From contig NC_017390.1 in NCBI RefSeq assembly GCF_000026985.1, positions 564,845-628,844 of the forward strand: DNA of 64,000 nucleotides, given 5' to 3'. The position numbers and the translations under genes are program-made. This stretch comes from Erwinia pyrifoliae DSM 12163. GTDB lineage: Bacteria > Pseudomonadota > Gammaproteobacteria > Enterobacterales > Enterobacteriaceae. Every line of letters begins with the position of its first letter. Within the stretch, counting starts at the first letter, position 1. The notes under the pieces are model-generated. The model made no database searches. It had not been told where the DNA came from and saw only the letters and a program-made list of their open reading frames with translations. Of this stretch, positions 20,611 to 33,164 are shown one piece after another.

Positions 20611-22437
20611 ATGCTCATTCAGGTATTACCGCCGCAGCTGGCTAACCAGATCGCCGCCGGTGAGGTGGTAGAACGCCCGGCGTCGGTGGTGAAGGAGCTG
20701 GTGGAAAACAGCCTGGATGCCGGGGCCACGCGTATTGATATCGACATCGAAAAGGGCGGTGCGAAGCTGATCCGCATTCGTGATAACGGCTGCGGGATAG
20801 ATAAAGACGAACTGGCGATGGCGTTAGCCCGTCATGCCACCAGTAAAATCGCCAGCCTGGATGACCTGGAGGCGATTATCAGCCTCGGTTTTCGTGGCGA
20901 AGCGCTGGCCAGTATCAGCTCGGTATCTCGCCTGACGCTGACTTCGCGTACTGAAGCGCAAAGTGAAGCCTGGCAAGCCTATGCGGAAGGGCGCGATCAG
21001 GCGGTGACCGTAAAGCCCGCCGCGCACCCGGTGGGAACCACGCTTGAAGTGCTCGATCTGTTTTACAATACCCCGGCGCGCCGCAAATTTATGCGCACCG
21101 AGAAAACCGAATTCACCCATATTGATGAGATTATTCGGCGCATTGCGCTGGCGCGCTTTGACGTGGCCATTTCGCTCAGTCACAACGGCAAGCTGGTACG
21201 GCAATATCGTGCCGTGAGCGATGACGGTCAGCGCGAGCGTCGTCTTGGTGCCATATGCGGCACCGCCTTTCTCACTCACGCCCTGAAGATTGCCTGGCAG
21301 CATAGTGAGCTGAGTCTGCACGGCTGGGTGGCGGATCCGGTGGGTTCTAAAGCGTTGAGTGAACTGCAATATTGTTACGTTAACGGCCGCATGATGCGTG
21401 ATCGCCTGATTAATCATGCTATCCGTCAAGCCTATCAGGACAAGCTGGGAGATCGGCATCAGCCGGCGTACGTGCTCTATCTGGAGATCGATCCGCACCA
21501 GGTGGATGTTAACGTCCACCCGGCCAAACATGAGGTGCGTTTCCATCAGTCGCGGCTGGTGCACGACTTTATCTATCAGGGCGTGATCAGCGTGTTGCAG
21601 GAGAGCGGAGTGGAGACGCTACCGGAAATCGCCACTGTTCAGCCCGCTGAACACCGGCAGCCGGAAAACCGCCAGGCGGCGGGAGGCAACCACTTCTCCA
21701 CCCCCGCCGCCGCCGCACCGCGTCCGGCTTCACCCGGCGGCGGCAGCTGGCAGCGTCAGGAGCCGCTATATCAAAAGCGTGAAGGTGCGGTCTATCAACA
21801 GCTGCTGCAAACGCCTGCGCGCAGTGAAGAGCCGCCACCTGCATCCGCAGCGCCGAACAAAGAGCCTCCGCTAAGCGGGCATACGCATAGCTTTGGCCGC
21901 GTGCTGACGGTGGTTCAGGAACGGTATGCGCTGCTTGAAGGCAAGAATGGTCTGGCGCTGCTGGCGCTGGCGGTGGCTGCGCGCTGGCTGAAGCAGGCGC
22001 AGCTGGAACCCGGCAGTGAGGGGCTGAAACCGCAGCCGTTGTTGATTCCGCTACGGCTGAAGCTGGACAAGGCTGAACGTGACGCCGGGAGCCGCTGCAG
22101 CGCGTTACTGAATCAGATGGGCATTGACCTGCAGTTTGACGCGCATCATGTGATGCTGCGTGCCGTGCCTTTACCGTTACGCCAACAAAATTTACAAAAC
22201 TTGATTCCAGAAATGTTAGGGTATTTGACCCGGCATCAAGAGGTTACAGCATATCAGTTGGCGCAGTGGCTGGCGCGTCAGTCGGCATCGGAGCCTCAGC
22301 ACTGGAATCATTCGCAGGCGATTACCCTGCTGGCAGAAGTTGAAAGACTTAGCCCGCAGCTGGTTAAATCGCCACCTTCTGGATTACTACAAAACGTCGA
22401 TATTGAAATGGCGATGAACGCCCTGAAGCATGAGTGA
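20611..22437 (+). CDS. mutL: DNA mismatch repair protein MutL
   Basis: The 608-residue protein has the GHKL ATPase signature: [20 protein letters not shown], then DNGCGI and [10 protein letters not shown] Pro/Ala-rich linker (about 340-430) joins it to the C-terminal dimerization domain. There is no endonuclease motif, as expected in enterobacteria that use MutH. It couples MutS mismatch recognition to MutH nicking and UvrD unwinding. It starts 15 bases after amiB and overlaps miaA by 8 bases. Confidence 0.97.
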   Translation: MLIQVLPPQLANQIAAGEVVERPASVVKELVENSLDAGATRIDIDIEKGGAKLIRIRDNGCGIDKDELAMALARHATSKIASLDDLEAIISLGFRGEALASISSVSRLTLTSRTEAQSEAWQAYAEGRDQAVTVKPAAHPVGTTLEVLDLFYNTPARRKFMRTEKTEFTHIDEIIRRIALARFDVAISLSHNGKLVRQYRAVSDDGQRERRLGAICGTAFLTHALKIAWQHSELSLHGWVADPVGSKALSELQYCYVNGRMMRDRLINHAIRQAYQDKLGDRHQPAYVLYLEIDPHQVDVNVHPAKHEVRFHQSRLVHDFIYQGVISVLQESGVETLPEIATVQPAEHRQPENRQAAGGNHFSTPAAAAPRPASPGGGSWQRQEPLYQKREGAVYQQLLQTPARSEEPPPASAAPNKEPPLSGHTHSFGRVLTVVQERYALLEGKNGLALLALAVAARWLKQAQLEPGSEGLKPQPLLIPLRLKLDKAERDAGSRCSALLNQMGIDLQFDAHHVMLRAVPLPLRQQNLQNLIPEMLGYLTRHQEVTAYQLAQWLARQSASEPQHWNHSQAITLLAEVERLSPQLVKSPPSGLLQNVDIEMAMNALKHE

Positions 22438-23380
22438 ACAATCCACGGCTGGCCTGCCCAGGGCCATATTTTTGATGGGGCCGACGGCCTCCGGCAAGAC
22501 CGCACTGGCGATTGCACTACGCCAGGCGCTGCCGGTAGAGCTGATTAGCGTTGATTCGGCGCTGATCTATCGCGGTATGGATATTGGCACCGCTAAACCC
22601 TCCGCAGAAGAACTGGCGCTTGCGCCCCATCGTTTACTGGACATCCGCGACCCTTCGCAGGCCTATTCTGCTGCCGAATTTCGTCGCGATGCGCTGGCTG
22701 AAATGGCGGAGATTACCCGGCGGGGCAATATTCCGCTGCTTATTGGCGGCACCATGCTCTATTACAAGGCGTTACTGGAAGGATTATCGCCGCTGCCCTC
22801 GGCCGATGCGGCAGTTCGTCAGCGTATAGAGCAGATGGCGCGCGAAGCCGGTTGGGAAGCGCTGCATCGCCAATTATGTGACATAGATCCCGTGGCGGCC
22901 CATCGTATTCATCCGAATGATCCGCAGAGACTCTCGCGAGCACTGGAAGTTTTTTTTATTTCGGGTAAAACTTTAACCGAACTGATAAAAACGTCGGGTA
23001 AAGCTCTGCCGTATGATGTTTCACAGTTTGCTATCGCTCCGGCGAGCCGCGAACTGATCCATAAGCGCATCGAGCAGCGGTTTCACCAGATGCTGGCGTC
23101 AGGATTTGAAGCGGAGGCTCGGGCGCTCTTTGCACGAGGCGATTTGCATACGGAAATGCCTTCCATTCGTTGTGTCGGTTATCGCCAGATGTGGTCATAT
23201 TTATCGGGTGAAATTGACTACGATGATATGGTTTATCGGGGAATTTGTGCCACCCGGCAGTTGGCTAAGCGCCAGATGACCTGGCTACGTGGCTGGAAAG
23301 ATGTTCAATGGCTTGACAGCGAACAGCCTGATGCGGCGTATAGCAGAGTGTTACAGGTTCTTAGTGCGAAGCCTGGGTGA
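22430..23380 (+). CDS. miaA: tRNA dimethylallyltransferase
   Basis: The 316-residue enzyme has P-loop [10 protein letters not shown], the [18 protein letters not shown] substrate segment, and [12 protein letters not shown] near the end. It adds a dimethylallyl group to A37 of UNN-reading tRNAs, the first step to ms2i6A. It overlaps mutL. In E. coli the 3' part of miaA contains heat-shock and vegetative promoters for hfq; none was identified here. Confidence 0.97.
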   Translation: MSEQSTAGLPRAIFLMGPTASGKTALAIALRQALPVELISVDSALIYRGMDIGTAKPSAEELALAPHRLLDIRDPSQAYSAAEFRRDALAEMAEITRRGNIPLLIGGTMLYYKALLEGLSPLPSADAAVRQRIEQMAREAGWEALHRQLCDIDPVAAHRIHPNDPQRLSRALEVFFISGKTLTELIKTSGKALPYDVSQFAIAPASRELIHKRIEQRFHQMLASGFEAEARALFARGDLHTEMPSIRCVGYRQMWSYLSGEIDYDDMVYRGICATRQLAKRQMTWLRGWKDVQWLDSEQPDAAYSRVLQVLSAKPG

Positions 23381-23481
23381 TTGTGTACAATTGGTGCATT
23401 ACTTTGCGCAAATTTTTTTCGTCGTATTTCGAACCGCATGGTTCTCAAGTTACAACAACAAGCATATAAGGAAAAGACAGA

Positions 23482-23793
23482 ATGGCTAAGGGGCAATCAT
23501 TACAAGACCCGTTCTTAAACGCACTGCGTCGCGAACGTGTTCCGGTTTCGATTTATTTAGTAAATGGTATTAAACTGCAGGGCCAGATCGAATCGTTTGA
23601 CCAGTTTGTAATTCTTTTGAAAAATACGGTCAGTCAGATGGTGTATAAGCACGCTATTTCTACCGTTGTTCCGTCCCGTCCGGTTTCCCATCATAGCAAT
23701 AATACCGGTGGCGGAAGCAACAACTATCACCATAGCAGTAGCAATCAGGCGCCTTCTTCTCAGCCGCAGCAAGACAGTGTTGACGCCGAATAA
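23482..23793 (+). CDS. hfq: RNA chaperone Hfq
   Basis: The 103-residue protein has Sm1 ([21 protein letters not shown]) and Sm2 ([14 protein letters not shown]) motifs almost identical to E. coli Hfq. The C-terminal tail is rich in Asn, His, Ser and Gln. The hexamer pairs small RNAs with mRNAs and controls their stability. AAGGAAAAG precedes the ATG. Confidence 0.98.
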   Translation: MAKGQSLQDPFLNALRRERVPVSIYLVNGIKLQGQIESFDQFVILLKNTVSQMVYKHAISTVVPSRPVSHHSNNTGGGSNNYHHSSSNQAPSSQPQQDSVDAE

Positions 23794-24022
23794 CCAGCGT
23801 GACCGTTTCTCCACGACGGGGAGTCTTTGTGTCCCGGCCCCCGTCCTGGCAGTACCTCAAAGTGGTAATGAACTATCGTCTGGTTTGCCACATCGCGCAG
23901 CTGATATGGCGTGAGGCCATACAAAACGCCGTTCTTTAAACCGGACGCGCATCCCGAATCTGATATTGACGCAGTATGGCCAAAGCGCAGCAGGTTTAAC
24001 AAGGTATTGAGAGGTTTTAAGT

Positions 24023-25303
24023 TTGTTTGACCGTTATGATGCCGGTGAGCAGGCCGTACTGGTGCACATCTATTTCTCGCAAGACAAAGATACGGATGAT
24101 TTACAGGAATTTGAAACCCTGGTGTCATCCGCCGGTGTTGAAGCGCTGCGTGTCGTGACCGGCAGCCGTAAAGCGCCCCACCCCAAGTTTTTTGTCGGTG
24201 AAGGAAAAGCTGTAGAAATTGCCGATGCGGTAAAAGAGAGCGGTGCCACGGTGGTGCTATTCGATCATGCCCTTAGCCCGGCACAGGAGCGTAATCTTGA
24301 AGCGCTGTGTGAGTGTCGGGTTATCGATCGCACCGGGCTGATTCTGGATATTTTCGCCCAACGTGCGCGTACTCATGAAGGCAAGCTGCAGGTCGAGCTG
24401 GCTCAGCTGCGCCATCTTGCCACGCGTCTGGTGCGCGGCTGGACCCACCTTGAACGCCAGAAAGGCGGAATCGGTCTGCGCGGCCCGGGCGAAACTCAGT
24501 TGGAAACCGACCGTCGTTTACTGCGTAACCGTATCACCCTGATCCTTTCCCGCCTTGAGCGCGTGTCTAAACAGCGCGAGCAGGGCAGACAGGCACGTAA
24601 CAAAGCGGATGTGCCGACCGTGTCGCTGGTAGGTTATACCAATGCGGGCAAATCAACGTTGTTTAATCGCTTAACCTCGGCGGAGGTTTACGCCGCCGAC
24701 CAGCTGTTTGCCACGCTCGACCCAACGCTGCGTCGTGTTGATGTTGCCGATGTCGGCGAAGTGGTGCTGGCTGATACCGTCGGTTTTATCCGCCATTTGC
24801 CGCATGACCTGGTGGCTGCCTTTAAAGCCACGCTGCAGGAGACCCGTGAAGCCGCGCTGTTGCTGCACATCGTTGACGCAGCGGATCTGCGGATCGAAGA
24901 GAACATCGACGCGGTCAATGTGGTACTGGAAGAGATAGAATCTGCTGAAATCCCCAGCCTGCTGGTGATGAACAAAATCGATATGCTGGACGGCTTTGTA
25001 CCGCGTATCGATCGTGATGAAGAAAATCTGCCTGTCAGGGTATGGCTTTCCGCGCAAACCGGAGAAGGTATCCCGCTGCTGTTCCAGGCGCTGACCGAGC
25101 GTTTGGCCGGTGAGATTGCGCAGTTTGAGTTACGTCTTCCGCCAGCAGCGGGACGGCTGCGCAGTCGTTTTTACCAACTGCGGGCGATAGATAAAGAGTG
25201 GAATGAAGAGGATGGCAGCCTGGGATTACAGGTGCGTATGCCGATCGTCGACTGGCGTCGCCTGTGCAAACAGGAGCCGGAGCTGGTGGATTACATTATT
25301 TAA
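24023..25303 (+). CDS. hflX: Ribosome-splitting GTPase HflX
   Basis: The 426-residue protein begins at TTG ([18 protein letters not shown]). The N-terminal HflX domain with [12 protein letters not shown] is followed by an Obg-like GTPase domain with [12 protein letters not shown], the switch [11 protein letters not shown] and NKID. It splits stalled ribosomes, notably after heat shock. The 229-base gap after hfq is larger than in E. coli (under 100) and contains no gene I recognise. Confidence 0.95.
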   Translation: MFDRYDAGEQAVLVHIYFSQDKDTDDLQEFETLVSSAGVEALRVVTGSRKAPHPKFFVGEGKAVEIADAVKESGATVVLFDHALSPAQERNLEALCECRVIDRTGLILDIFAQRARTHEGKLQVELAQLRHLATRLVRGWTHLERQKGGIGLRGPGETQLETDRRLLRNRITLILSRLERVSKQREQGRQARNKADVPTVSLVGYTNAGKSTLFNRLTSAEVYAADQLFATLDPTLRRVDVADVGEVVLADTVGFIRHLPHDLVAAFKATLQETREAALLLHIVDAADLRIEENIDAVNVVLEEIESAEIPSLLVMNKIDMLDGFVPRIDRDEENLPVRVWLSAQTGEGIPLLFQALTERLAGEIAQFELRLPPAAGRLRSRFYQLRAIDKEWNEEDGSLGLQVRMPIVDWRRLCKQEPELVDYII

Positions 25304-25420
25304 CAAGGCTATGTCCCGGCAGCGAGGTTCGCGCGCAGTGGCGGGACGCAGCCTGATTTTGCCTGACATGCGTACCCCTTCCTGGGGTACCACCGCACAC
25401 ACAATTAATGGAGTATAAAC

Positions 25421-26674
25421 ATGGCGTGGAATCAGCCCGGAAATAACGGACAGGACCGCGACCCGTGGGGAAGCAGCAATAATCAAGGCGGCAACTCTGG
25501 GGGAAATAAAGGGGGGCGCGACAAAGGGCCACCTGATTTGGATGATATCTTCCGTAAACTGAGCAATAAGCTTGGTGGCTTGGGCGGTGGTAAAAAAGGC
25601 GCTGACGGCAACGGTGGCACACCGCGCGCAGCCGGAAATGGCGGACGTCTGGTTGGCATCGTGGCCGTGGCCGCAGTGGTTATCTGGGCTGCCAGCGGCT
25701 TCTATACCATTAAAGAGGCTGAACGTGGCGTGGTGACGCGCTTTGGTAAATTCAGCCACCTGGTGGAGCCGGGGCTGAACTGGAAACCGACGTTTATCGA
25801 TCGGGTGCGTGCGGTAAACGTGGAAGCGGTGCGCGAGCTGTCTGCCTCCGGCACCATGCTCACTTCGGATGAAAATGTGGTGCGCGTTGAAATGAACGTG
25901 CAGTACCGCGTGACCAACCCTGAACGCTATATGTTTGCCGTTACCAGCGCGGATGACAGTCTGCGGCAGGCAACTGATAGCGCCTTGCGTGGCGTGATCG
26001 GTCGTTCAACCATGGATCGCATTCTGACCGAAGGCCGGACCGTGGTGCGTAGCGATACGCAGCGCGAGCTGGAGGAAACCATCCGTCCTTACGATATGGG
26101 AATTACCCTGCTGGACGTCAACTTCCAGACGGCGCGCCCACCGGAAGATGTAAAAGCATCCTTCGATGATGCGATTGCCGCGCGTGAAAATCGTGAGCAG
26201 TCGGTGCGTGAAGCCGAAGCCTATGCGAACGACAAACTGCCGCGCGCCCGTGGTGATGCGCAGGGTATTCTGGAACAGGCCCGTGCCTATAAAGCCCGCG
26301 TCACTCTGGAAGCGCAGGGTGAAGTGGACAGCTTCGCACGTATCTTGCCGGAATATAAAGCCGCACCGCAGATAACGCGGGAGCGTCTGTATATCGAAAC
26401 CATGGAGCGCGTACTCGGCCATACCCGTAAGGTGCTGGTTAACGATAAAGGCAACAACCTGATGGTGTTGCCGCTGGATCAGCTGATGCGCGGCCAGGCC
26501 GGCGCATCAACCGGCAATTCTCAGGACGGAAGCAGCAGTCTGCTGCGTCTGCCTCCTGCCTCAGGCAGCAAGGAACGCGCCAACAGCAGTTCGTCGTCCA
26601 GTCCGGACGACATTATGGATCAGCGCCGGGTGAATGCTCTGCGTTCCGATACCCAGCGCGAAGGGAGAGAGTAA
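25421..26674 (+). CDS. hflK: FtsH protease modulator HflK
   Basis: The 417-residue SPFH-family membrane protein has a Gly/Asn-rich cytoplasmic N-terminus (MAWNQPGNNGQDRDPW). One membrane helix (VGIVAVAAVVIWAASGFY) at about residues 77-95 and the SPFH/band-7 domain follow. With HflC it forms a large cage around FtsH and tunes degradation of membrane proteins and lambda CII. Only 3 bases separate it from hflC. Confidence 0.96.
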   Translation: MAWNQPGNNGQDRDPWGSSNNQGGNSGGNKGGRDKGPPDLDDIFRKLSNKLGGLGGGKKGADGNGGTPRAAGNGGRLVGIVAVAAVVIWAASGFYTIKEAERGVVTRFGKFSHLVEPGLNWKPTFIDRVRAVNVEAVRELSASGTMLTSDENVVRVEMNVQYRVTNPERYMFAVTSADDSLRQATDSALRGVIGRSTMDRILTEGRTVVRSDTQRELEETIRPYDMGITLLDVNFQTARPPEDVKASFDDAIAARENREQSVREAEAYANDKLPRARGDAQGILEQARAYKARVTLEAQGEVDSFARILPEYKAAPQITRERLYIETMERVLGHTRKVLVNDKGNNLMVLPLDQLMRGQAGASTGNSQDGSSSLLRLPPASGSKERANSSSSSSPDDIMDQRRVNALRSDTQREGRE

Positions 26675-26677
26675 ACG

Positions 26678-27682
26678 ATGCGTAAGCCATTAATCGTTGT
26701 ATTGATTGTTGTGCTGGTGGTGTTGTACACGTCACTGTTTGTTGTGCAGGAAGGCCAGCGCGGCATTGTCATGCGCTTCGGCAAAGTTCTGCGCGATAAC
26801 GAGAATAAACCGCTGGTGTACGCGCCAGGTCTGCATTTCAAGATCCCATTTCTGGAGTCGGTGAAGTCGCTCGATGCGCGTATCCAGACTATGGATAACC
26901 AGGCCGATCGCTTCGTCACCAAAGAGAAGAAAGATCTGATCGTTGATTCCTACATCAAATGGCGCGTCAGCGATTTCAGCCGTTATTATCTCGCCACCGG
27001 CGGCGGTGATGTTTCTCAGGCTGAAGTTCTGCTGAAACGTAAGTTCAGTGACCGTCTGCGTTCTGAGATTGGTCGTCTGGATGTCAAGGACATCGTCACC
27101 GATTCCCGTGGCCGTCTGACCACTGACGTACGCGATGCGCTGAATACCGGCAGTGCGGGTCAGGATGATGATGTCACGACGCCGGCCGCCGATGATGCGA
27201 TCGCCTCCGTTGCCAAGCGCGTGGAGCGGGAGACCAACAGTAACGAACCGGCTATCAACCCGAACAGCATGGCTGCGTTGGGTATTCAGGTCGTTGACGT
27301 GCGCATCAAGCAGATCAACCTGCCGACCGAAGTTTCTGACGCCATCTATGCGCGTATGCGCGCCGAGCGTGAATCTGTTGCCCGTAGCCAGCGTGCTCAG
27401 GGTGCGGAAGAAGCGGCTAAAGTGCGTGCGCAGGCGGATTATGAGGTTGAGCATACGCTGGCAGAAGCCCGCCGTCAGGCGCTGATTACGCAGGGGGAAG
27501 GGGATGCTGAAGCGGCGAAACTGTTTGCTGATGCGTTCAGTAAGGATCCGGATTTCTACGCGTTCGTGCGCAGCCTGCGTGCTTACGATAACAGTTTCAA
27601 AAGCAACCAGGATGTGATGGTGCTTAGCCCGGATAGCGACTTCTTCCGCTTTATGAAGAGTCCTGCTACCACCACGCGTTAA
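26678..27682 (+). CDS. hflC: FtsH protease modulator HflC
   Basis: The 334-residue partner of HflK has an N-terminal membrane anchor (LIVVLIVVLVVLYTSLFVV) followed by the SPFH domain starting QEGQRGIVMRFGK. A helical region rich in Glu, Ala and Arg follows. It has the same role in the HflKC-FtsH complex. Last gene of the nnr-hflC superoperon; a strong terminator follows. Confidence 0.96.
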   Translation: MRKPLIVVLIVVLVVLYTSLFVVQEGQRGIVMRFGKVLRDNENKPLVYAPGLHFKIPFLESVKSLDARIQTMDNQADRFVTKEKKDLIVDSYIKWRVSDFSRYYLATGGGDVSQAEVLLKRKFSDRLRSEIGRLDVKDIVTDSRGRLTTDVRDALNTGSAGQDDDVTTPAADDAIASVAKRVERETNSNEPAINPNSMAALGIQVVDVRIKQINLPTEVSDAIYARMRAERESVARSQRAQGAEEAAKVRAQADYEVEHTLAEARRQALITQGEGDAEAAKLFADAFSKDPDFYAFVRSLRAYDNSFKSNQDVMVLSPDSDFFRFMKSPATTTR

Positions 27683-27700
27683 TCATTTGCTATAACAGCC

Positions 27701-27727
27701 AAAGGGCCGGATTTTCCGGCCCTTTTT
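27701..27727 (+). terminator. hflC operon terminator
   Basis: AAAGGGCCGG and CCGGCCCTTT arms with a 4-5-base loop, followed by a T run. Confidence 0.9.
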
Positions 27728-27755
27728 TGTGGCAACGAAGGCAGTCAGTGAACAA

Positions 27756-27956
27756 ATGAATATAACCGTATGGATGGCGCTGGGATGAGTGTTGATATTT
27801 GAAGGGATTGGGCTAATGCTCTGGCCGCGCCTGTGGCGACGCATGATTATTGCGATGGCGCAGATGCCGGACAGCCTTCTGCACCGGGTGGGAGGCGGCC
27901 TGGTGGTCGCGGGTATCGTTGTCTGTTACATGCTGAGCCGGACTCACGCTGGTTGA
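27756..27956 (+). pseudogene. yjeT: yjeT (DUF2065) interrupted by a TGA codon
   Basis: One frame from ATG 27756 reads MNITVWMALG, then TGA at 27786-27788, then VLIFEGIGLMLWPRLWRRM to RVGGGLVVAGIVVCYMLSR and a final TGA at 27954. This aligns along the whole length with the 65-residue E. coli inner-membrane protein YjeT, at the same position between hflC and purA. The TGA sits where E. coli has Leu11, and TTA to TGA is a single change. A GTG directly follows the stop, so re-initiation giving an N-terminally shortened membrane protein is possible. A sequencing error cannot be ruled out. Confidence 0.8.
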
Positions 27957-27997
27957 ACGTTCGAAAAGCCGCGCAAAGCAAATTTTAGCCAAAAAGA

Positions 27998-28013
27998 ACG
28001 CAATCGTATGCTA
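27998..28013. promoter_or_regulatory. Candidate PurR operator of purA
   Basis: ACGCAATCGTATGCTA fits the PUR box ANGCAANCGNTTNCNT at 10 of 12 fixed positions and lies 66 bases before purA. E. coli purA is also repressed by PurR from sites in this region. Confidence 0.55.
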
Positions 28014-28075
28014 AAACAGCTGAAAGAGGAAAATGACGATGGTAGAATCCTTTTTTAAGCAATCGGTGATTTTGA

Positions 28076-29377
<1,302 letters not shown>

Positions 29378-29387
29378 TTCTGTTTCA

Positions 29388-29406
29388 GGCCGGGCGTTGC
29401 CCGGCC
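29388..29406 (+). terminator. Hairpin after purA
   Basis: GGCCGGGC-GTT-GCCCGGCC, a perfect 8-bp GC stem 10 bases after the purA stop, with only a weak T content after it. Confidence 0.55.
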
Positions 29407-29574
29407 AGATCTTACTCCGCACCGGCGCTCTGCTGTTCCCGTCTGTTGTTGTCGTTAATTCCCGCTGCTTAAATATATTGGCCTGCTACACTACGGCTGG
29501 TTTATTATCAATGCTCACAAATACATTGTTGAGCGGATGGCAACGCCAGCTGTCGTTGAATCCCTGAGGTTACC

Positions 29575-29826
29575 GTGCAGCTAACCCGTTTCACAGATTA
29601 TGGATTACGCGCGCTGTTCTGTCCCGCTTCGCTGCGCACGGGGCGGATGACCAATAACAGTAAATTTTGTCACATCACCCCGGCATGCCGCCGGAAAACA
29701 GCCCGGCATGACAGGGTGCAACGTTTTCTGCACGAGCTTGACCGATACACCCTGGCCGAACGGGTTGAAGACAACCATCCGCTCTACCCAATTTTGCTGA
29801 TTGAATACCCTTCACTCAGTCGCTGA
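29575..29826 (+). pseudogene. nsrR: nsrR with a large in-frame internal deletion
   Basis: The 83-codon frame starts at GTG with MQLTRFTDYGLRALF...GRMT, the first helices of the Rrf2 regulator NsrR. It then jumps directly to KFCHITPACR and continues to the normal NsrR C-terminus ([12 protein letters not shown]) plus a few residues. E. coli NsrR has 141 residues; the missing part, about 60-65 residues, contains the recognition helix, the wing and the first cluster cysteine. Two of three cluster Cys remain. The product cannot bind DNA as NsrR does. NsrR normally senses nitric oxide and represses hmp, ytfE and others. It lies 16 bases before rnr, as in E. coli. Confidence 0.85.
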
Positions 29827-29842
29827 CAACGGAGGAACCTCG

Positions 29843-32284
29843 ATGTCACACGATCCTTTTCAGGAACGAGAAGCTGAAAAATACGACAACCCTATTCCGA
29901 GCCGCGAATTCATTCTTGCTCATCTGGACAAACGCGAAAAGCCAGCCAGCCGCGAAGAGCTGGCGCAAGAATTAGACATTAGCGGAGAAGAACAAACCGA
30001 GGCGCTGCGCCGTCGTCTGCGTGCGATGGAACGTGATGGGCAGCTGGTGTTTACCCGCCGCCAGTGTTACGCGCTGCCGGAACGCCTGGATCTGCTAAAA
30101 GGCAAGGTGATAGGCCATCGCGACGGCTTTGGTTTCTTACGCATTGAAGGCAGCAAGGACGACCTCTATCTTTCTGCCGAGCAGATGAAAATGTGCATGC
30201 ACGGGGATGTGATCCTCGCACAGGCGATGGGCGCAGACCGCAAAGGCCGCCGCGAAGCGCGCGTGGTTCGCGTGGTTGAACCGCGTAAAAGTCAGATCGT
30301 TGGCCGCTACTTTACCGATGCCGGCGTGGGCTTTGTGGTGCCGGACGACAGCCGTCTGAGCTTCGATATACTGATCCCCGCCGAAGAGCTAATGGGCGCT
30401 CGCATGGGCTTTGTGGTGGTGGTAGAGCTGAGTCAGCGCCCAACCCGCCGCACCAAAGCCGTTGGCAAAATTGTGGAAGTTCTGGGCGATAACATGGGCA
30501 CCAGCATGGCCGTCGATATGGCGCTACGCACTCATGATATTCCGCATGTCTGGCCGGAAGCGCTGGAAAAACAGATTGCACATCTGAGTGAAGAAGTCCC
30601 GGAAGAAGCCAAGCGTGGCCGCGTTGATCTGCGCGATCTGCCGCTGGTGACCATTGACGGTGAAGATGCGCGTGACTTTGATGATGCGGTGTTCTGCGAA
30701 CGCAAACGAGGCGGCGGCTGGCGTTTGTGGGTGGCCATTGCTGACGTCAGCTACTACGTTCGTCCCGGCACGCCGCTGGACGATGAAGCGGTCAACCGTG
30801 GCACCTCGGTCTATTTCCCGTCGCAGGTGGTGCCGATGTTGCCGGAAGTGCTGTCTAACGGTCTGTGTTCACTGAACCCGGAGGTTGACCGTTTGTGCAT
30901 GGTGTGTGAGATGACCATCTCCTCCACCGGCAAGCTGACCGGTTATAAGCATTACGAAGCGGTGATGAACTCCTTTGCCCGCCTGACCTACAACAAAGTG
31001 TGGAACATCCTGCAGGGGGATCAGGAGCTGCGTCAGCACTATGAGCCGCTGGTGAAAGACCTGGAAGAGCTGCACCGCATGTATCTGGCGCTGGAAAAAT
31101 CCCGTGAGCAGCGCGGCGGCATCTCGTTTGAAACCGAGGAAGCGAAGTTTATCTTCAATGCCGAACGCCGCATTGAACGCGTTGAGCAAGTGGTGCGCAA
31201 TGATGCGCATAAACTGATCGAAGAGTGCATGATCCTCGCTAACATCGCTTCGGCGCGCTACGTTGAGAAGAATAACGAACCGGCGCTGTTCCGCGATCAC
31301 GACCGTCCAGGGGAGGAGAATGTGAAGAGCTTCCGCTCGGTACTGAACGAGCTGGGGCTGACGCTGCCCGGCGGTGACAAGCCGCAGCCGCTGGATTATG
31401 CCGAGCTGCTGAAGCAGATCGCCGGTCGTCCGGATCACGAAATGCTGCAAACCATGCTGCTGCGCTCGATGAAGCAGGCGGTCTACGATCCGGAAAACCG
31501 TGGCCACTTTGGCCTGGCGCTGGCGTCCTACGCGCACTTTACCTCGCCAATCCGCCGTTATCCTGACCTGCTGCTGCACCGTGCCATCAAGTATCTGTTA
31601 ACGAAAGAGGCGGGTACATTGCAGGGCAATACCACGCCAAATGGTGGCTTCCACTATGAAATGCCGCAGATGTTGCAGTTTGGCCAGCACTGTTCAATGA
31701 CCGAGCGCCGCGCCGATGAAGCAACGCGTGACGTCGCCGACTGGCTGAAATGTGACTTTATGCAGGATCAGGTCGGGGAAACCTTTAGTGGTGTGATCTC
31801 CAGCGTGACCGGCTTCGGTTTCTTCGTGCGTCTGACCGATCTGTTTATCGACGGGCTGGTACACGTTTCGACGCTGGATAACGATTACTACCGCTTTGAT
31901 GCCGTCGGCCAGCGCCTGATTGGTGAGTCCGGCGGTCGTACCTATCGCCTGGGTGATACGGTTGAAGTCCGCGTTGATGCTGTGCATATGGACGAACGTA
32001 AAATCGACTTCGCGCTGATATCCAGCAGCCGTAAACCGCGTGGCGAAGGCAAAACTGAACGCGAGCGCGAAAAACGTGGCGCGGCGAAGAACAGCGGCAG
32101 TCGCCGTCGTGCGCCGCGCAAGGGGGCAAACGTTGAGCCGGATAGCGCCTTCCGCACGCCGAAACCTGCTGATAGCGCTCCGGCGGCGGCAAAACCGAAA
32201 AGGTCGCGTAAACCGTCGGACAAAAGTCGTAAAATTGCGTCCGCGACGCGTGCCAAACGTGCGAAGAAAAGCGACGACGCATAA
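29843..32284 (+). CDS. rnr: Ribonuclease R
   Basis: The 813-residue exonuclease (same length as in E. coli) has an N-terminal helix-turn-helix, cold-shock domains, the RNB catalytic domain with [12 protein letters not shown], and an S1 domain (about 645-725). A Lys/Arg-rich tail ends the protein. It degrades structured RNA and acts in trans-translation and stationary phase. The ATG chosen ([10 protein letters not shown]) follows GGAGG. It follows the nsrR remnant and precedes rlmB after 77 bases. Confidence 0.97.
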   Translation: MSHDPFQEREAEKYDNPIPSREFILAHLDKREKPASREELAQELDISGEEQTEALRRRLRAMERDGQLVFTRRQCYALPERLDLLKGKVIGHRDGFGFLRIEGSKDDLYLSAEQMKMCMHGDVILAQAMGADRKGRREARVVRVVEPRKSQIVGRYFTDAGVGFVVPDDSRLSFDILIPAEELMGARMGFVVVVELSQRPTRRTKAVGKIVEVLGDNMGTSMAVDMALRTHDIPHVWPEALEKQIAHLSEEVPEEAKRGRVDLRDLPLVTIDGEDARDFDDAVFCERKRGGGWRLWVAIADVSYYVRPGTPLDDEAVNRGTSVYFPSQVVPMLPEVLSNGLCSLNPEVDRLCMVCEMTISSTGKLTGYKHYEAVMNSFARLTYNKVWNILQGDQELRQHYEPLVKDLEELHRMYLALEKSREQRGGISFETEEAKFIFNAERRIERVEQVVRNDAHKLIEECMILANIASARYVEKNNEPALFRDHDRPGEENVKSFRSVLNELGLTLPGGDKPQPLDYAELLKQIAGRPDHEMLQTMLLRSMKQAVYDPENRGHFGLALASYAHFTSPIRRYPDLLLHRAIKYLLTKEAGTLQGNTTPNGGFHYEMPQMLQFGQHCSMTERRADEATRDVADWLKCDFMQDQVGETFSGVISSVTGFGFFVRLTDLFIDGLVHVSTLDNDYYRFDAVGQRLIGESGGRTYRLGDTVEVRVDAVHMDERKIDFALISSSRKPRGEGKTEREREKRGAAKNSGSRRRAPRKGANVEPDSAFRTPKPADSAPAAAKPKRSRKPSDKSRKIASATRAKRAKKSDDA

Positions 32285-32361
32285 CGCAACGCGGCAAACT
32301 ATGCACACCGGGCGATCGCAACAAAGATCGCCGCTATCAATGACCTTTGAGTATGTGAAAC

Positions 32362-33099
32362 ATGAGTGAAATTGTTTTTGGTATCCACGCCGTACAGGCG
32401 CTGCTTGACAGCGACCCGCAGCGTTTCCAGGAAGTTTTTATCCTGAAAGGTCGCGAAGATCGTCGCCTGCAGACGCTGGTGAAAGCACTGGAAGCGCAGG
32501 GCATTGTCATTCAGGTGGCGAACAAGCAGATGCTGGATAACACATCGGAAGGCGCGGTTCATCAGGGCATTATTGCACGCGTCAAGCCCGGGCGTCAGTA
32601 TCAGGAGGGCGACCTGCCGGATCTGCTGGCGAGCCTGGATAATCCGTTTCTGTTGATCCTCGATGGCGTCACCGATCCGCACAACCTCGGGGCCTGCATG
32701 CGCAGCGCCGATGCTGCCGGAGTCCATGCGATTATCGTGCCGAAAGACCGTTCTGCGGCGCTGAATGCCACGGCGAAAAAAGTGGCCAGCGGCGCGGCGG
32801 AGCATATCCCGCTGGTCCGCGTGACAAACCTGGCACGTACCATGCGCGTTTTGCAGGAAGCGAATGTCTGGATCGTCGGCACGGCCGGTGAAGCCGATCA
32901 CACCCTGTATCAAAGCAAAATGACCGGGCCGATGGCGTTGGTGATGGGTGCCGAAGGGGAAGGAATGCGCCGTCTGACGCGTGAACATTGTGACGAGTTA
33001 ATCAGCATTCCGATGGCGGGAAGCGTCTCTTCGCTTAACGTCTCGGTGGCAACCGGGGTTTGTCTGTTCGAAGCGGTGCGCCAGCGCAGCGTGAAATAA
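32362..33099 (+). CDS. rlmB: 23S rRNA (guanosine-2'-O) methyltransferase RlmB
   Basis: The 245-residue SpoU/TrmH-family enzyme has an N-terminal substrate-binding domain (about 1-75). The knotted catalytic domain has [32 protein letters not shown] and [18 protein letters not shown]. It methylates G2251 in the ribosomal P loop. Downstream of rnr as in E. coli. Confidence 0.97.
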   Translation: MSEIVFGIHAVQALLDSDPQRFQEVFILKGREDRRLQTLVKALEAQGIVIQVANKQMLDNTSEGAVHQGIIARVKPGRQYQEGDLPDLLASLDNPFLLILDGVTDPHNLGACMRSADAAGVHAIIVPKDRSAALNATAKKVASGAAEHIPLVRVTNLARTMRVLQEANVWIVGTAGEADHTLYQSKMTGPMALVMGAEGEGMRRLTREHCDELISIPMAGSVSSLNVSVATGVCLFEAVRQRSVK

Positions 33100-33101
33100 A
33101 C

Positions 33102-33130
33102 CTATCGGGACGCATTCTGCGCCCCGATAG
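33102..33130. terminator. Hairpin between convergent rlmB and bsmA
   Basis: CTATCGGG and CCCGATAG arms with an inner CGCA/GCG pairing, directly after the rlmB stop. No T tract on either side. Confidence 0.45.
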
Positions 33131-33164
33131 TCTACTCGCCCATCACGTCATTTATCTGACTTGT

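Noticed and set aside
27786..27788. TGA in yjeT as a selenocysteine codon
   Set aside because: The position holds Leu in E. coli, the protein is not a known selenoprotein family, and no hairpin of SECIS type was noticed directly after it.
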